Shown here: piece by piece, positions 62,905 through 64,000 of the stretch | Position numbering within the stretch: position 1 is the first letter of the stretch | Layout: each line of letters begins with the position of its first letter | Assembly: GCF_002531755.2 (NCBI RefSeq) | Contig: NZ_CP034998.1 | Location: 62,001-126,000, forward strand | Direction of reading: 5' to 3' | DNA: 64,000 bases | DNA from: Rhizobium acidisoli | GTDB taxonomy: Bacteria; Pseudomonadota; Alphaproteobacteria; Rhizobiales; Rhizobiaceae | The notes under the pieces: model-generated | The model's database searches: none | The model's input: only the letters and a program-made list of their open reading frames with translations | Told to the model about the DNA's origin: nothing | Translations under genes and position numbers: made by a program

Positions 62905-63010
62905 CCCCACTCTCCGTCATCCCAGGCCTTGAGCCTGGGATCCATGCCACGACTGCCGGTGGACCCGGCGTGGATGCTCGGCTCAAGGCCTGGGATGACG
63001 GAGAGTGGGG
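62905..63010. repeat. Large palindromic repeat with 30-bp perfect arms
   Basis: Arms at 62905-62934 and 62981-63010 are perfect reverse complements (each 30 bases, starting CCCCACTCTCCGTCATCCCA). The 46-base centre contains an inner hairpin (GCCGG/CCGGC) and TCCATGCCACG. The TCATCCCAGGCCTTGAGCCTGGGATCC pattern belongs to palindromic elements common in alpha-proteobacteria. A fragment of a related type lies at about 62787-62817. The 62755-63143 spacer holds nothing else I would support. Confidence 0.8.
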
Positions 63011-63143
63011 TAGGCACGGGAAACCATTCAATCGCAGACGCCCGGTCAGAGGCGCCATCCGCTAGTGAAACCAGCCAATGTCAGTCACGGCCTAAACTGA
63101 CTTGGTAAGGGTGGTGAGCCCGCGTGGCTACCGCGCCGCTTTC

Positions 63144-63626
63144 TCAAACCATCATCAGCGTCCTGACAAAGGCGACCGAGGCGAGTAGCGAGGCCACCGT
63201 CCGCACATGGTTCCACCATGTCCAGTCCTTCAGATAGGTCGCCCAGAGTGCGGCCGCTTCCGGCCCGCCGACGGTTACCTTTTCCAGCGCATCGTTCATC
63301 GGCACGTTGAAGATGATGGTCGAGAGGAAGGAGGCGAAGACATAGAGGGCCGCACCCGCCAGCATCAGCGCGGATGCGCCGCCGCGCCAGTTCATCAGCG
63401 CCAGCGCCGCGATGACGAGGCAGAGGATTGCCGTCGGCACGAAGAGCGCCATGAACGGCGAGCGGACGATCGTCACGTTGATCGAGTTCATCGCCGCAAT
63501 GCCCTGCTCCGCCGGGATGCGCGAGAAGGCGGTCATGATGAAGGTCGAGAAGGCGAAGAAGATGCCGGCAACGAGGCCGCTGCCGATGGCTGCGGCGACG
63601 AGCGAGAGGATGAGGACGAACTGCAT
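63144..63626 (-). CDS. DUF1772 (anthrone oxygenase-like) membrane protein
   Basis: The 160-residue protein has four hydrophobic segments (MQFVLILSLVAAAIGSGLVA, then FMALFVPTAILCLVIAALAL, ALMLAGAALYVFASFLSTII and VRTVASLLASVAFVRTLMMV) and the DUF1772 pattern FFAFSTFIMTAF and NVPMNDAL. AAGGAG precedes the ATG at 63626. It is divergent from the TetR gene with a short repeated operator region, so it is probably controlled by it. Confidence 0.82.
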   Translation of the reverse strand: MQFVLILSLVAAAIGSGLVAGIFFAFSTFIMTAFSRIPAEQGIAAMNSINVTIVRSPFMALFVPTAILCLVIAALALMNWRGGASALMLAGAALYVFASFLSTIIFNVPMNDALEKVTVGGPEAAALWATYLKDWTWWNHVRTVASLLASVAFVRTLMMV

Positions 63627-63658
63627 GTCGAAGCTCCTTCCAAGGGCCAAAATCAGAG

Positions 63659-63698
63659 AAACTCTCTTATTTGCAAAATGAGATAAACTCTCTTATTT
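63659..63698. promoter_or_regulatory. Direct-repeat operator between DUF1772 and TetR genes
   Basis: AAACTCTCTTATTT occurs twice (63659-63672 and 63685-63698), 26 bases apart, in the 97-base spacer between the divergent genes. GAGA sequences just before each copy give partial dyads. It is a good candidate for the TetR binding site. Confidence 0.55.
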
Positions 63699-63723
63699 TC
63701 ATTGTCAACCATGAGGAGCAGGC

Positions 63724-64000
63724 ATGTCGGAACAGCCGGTCGCAACGCGCAGGCGCAATCAGCAGCATCCCGGCCAGCCGCGCCGGATCCCGAGCCAACA
63801 GCGCGGCCGCGACCGCTTCGATAAGATCCTCGCCGTCGCTTCCGAGCTGATCGAAAGCCATGGCAGCGATGGCTTGAAGATGAGCGAGATCGTCGAAAAG
63901 GCCGGTCTGTCCTTCGGCGCTCTCTACCAATATTTTCCCGACAAGAGCGCGATCATCCGCACATTGGCCGAGCGCTTCAACGAGGAGGGCAGGCGCTGCG
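63724..64000 (+). CDS. TetR-family regulator, N-terminal fragment
   Basis: The frame starts at ATG 63724 behind GAGGAG and runs off the window. The 92 visible residues include a basic leader (MSEQPVATRRRNQQHPGQPR) and the TetR helix-turn-helix (LKMSEIVEKAGLSFGALYQYFPDKSAIIR). It is divergent from the DUF1772 gene, its probable target. Confidence 0.85.
   Translation, partial: MSEQPVATRRRNQQHPGQPRRIPSQQRGRDRFDKILAVASELIESHGSDGLKMSEIVEKAGLSFGALYQYFPDKSAIIRTLAERFNEEGRRC

Noticed and set aside
62720-63058. Open frames across the large palindrome
   Set aside because: Their translations (for example the GMTESGVG type) come from the repeat itself, which is open in several frames.
1-64000. CRISPR arrays, rRNA genes, insertion sequences
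   Set aside because: No regularly spaced short direct repeats, no rRNA sequence, and no transposase-like protein were seen.

Overview
The window is a chromosomal segment of a fast-growing rhizobium. The proteins read like Rhizobium leguminosarum/etli group sequences, the DNA is GC-rich, and several rhizobial features occur together: an frcBCAK-type fructose operon with its ROK regulator, a DUF982 protein, rhizobial palindromic intergenic repeats, and a small RNA whose hairpin loops read CCTCCTCCC. The genus is inferred from sequence resemblance, not from a search.

Layout. 1-10 kb: lysine/DAP genes (dapE fragment, dapD), a LOG-family protein, an EF-hand protein, a HAD nucleotidase, ada with a PEP-mutase/isocitrate-lyase-like partner, lldD, a fatty acid desaturase facing an ArsR regulator across a palindromic operator, and argB. 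9.8-14 kb: an ECF sigma / RskA-type anti-sigma / fasciclin module, an HWE-like histidine kinase, two small conserved proteins and a cold shock gene. 14.4-19 kb: engB, then a TetR/O-methyltransferase pair, then the yidC-rnpA-rpmH operon. 19.4-23.3 kb: a chemoreceptor and a membrane histidine kinase, followed by tRNA-Arg(ACG).

23.5-34.5 kb is accessory in character: a ParD/ParE-like toxin-antitoxin pair, a solitary DNA methyltransferase, secreted proteins of unknown function, a DUF982 protein, an orphan antitoxin with only a stub of its toxin, a diverged repeated leader at two sites, and a winged-helix protein whose 3' end carries iteron-like repeats. No integrase or transposase was seen.

34.7-47 kb: a PmtA-like methyltransferase with a TetR gene, an aldo/keto reductase, the anti-Shine-Dalgarno small RNA, a DUF900 lipoprotein hydrolase, a hydroxyproline-type pair (FAD dehydrogenase plus proline-racemase-family enzyme), then a hydrolase / quinone-reductase-like / Old Yellow Enzyme operon. 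That operon is flanked by two TetR genes, and an ATGAT-N4-ATCAT motif occurs in both flanking control regions. 47-54 kb: a GlxA-type regulator divergent from a polar amino-acid ABC transporter, followed by a glutamine-amidotransferase/RidA fusion and an FAD amino-acid oxidase. 54-59.6 kb: the fructose operon frcR-fucU / frcB-frcC-frcA-frcK. 59.6-64 kb: pyrC, a diguanylate cyclase, a glyoxalase-like protein, a large palindromic repeat, and a DUF1772 gene facing a TetR gene cut by the window end.

The strongest items for follow-up are the triple anti-SD small RNA, the amidotransferase-RidA fusion in an amine-oxidation cluster, the shared operators of the reductive detoxification operon, the SecD-head-like domain in a periplasmic protein, and the iteron-like repeats beside the winged-helix gene.
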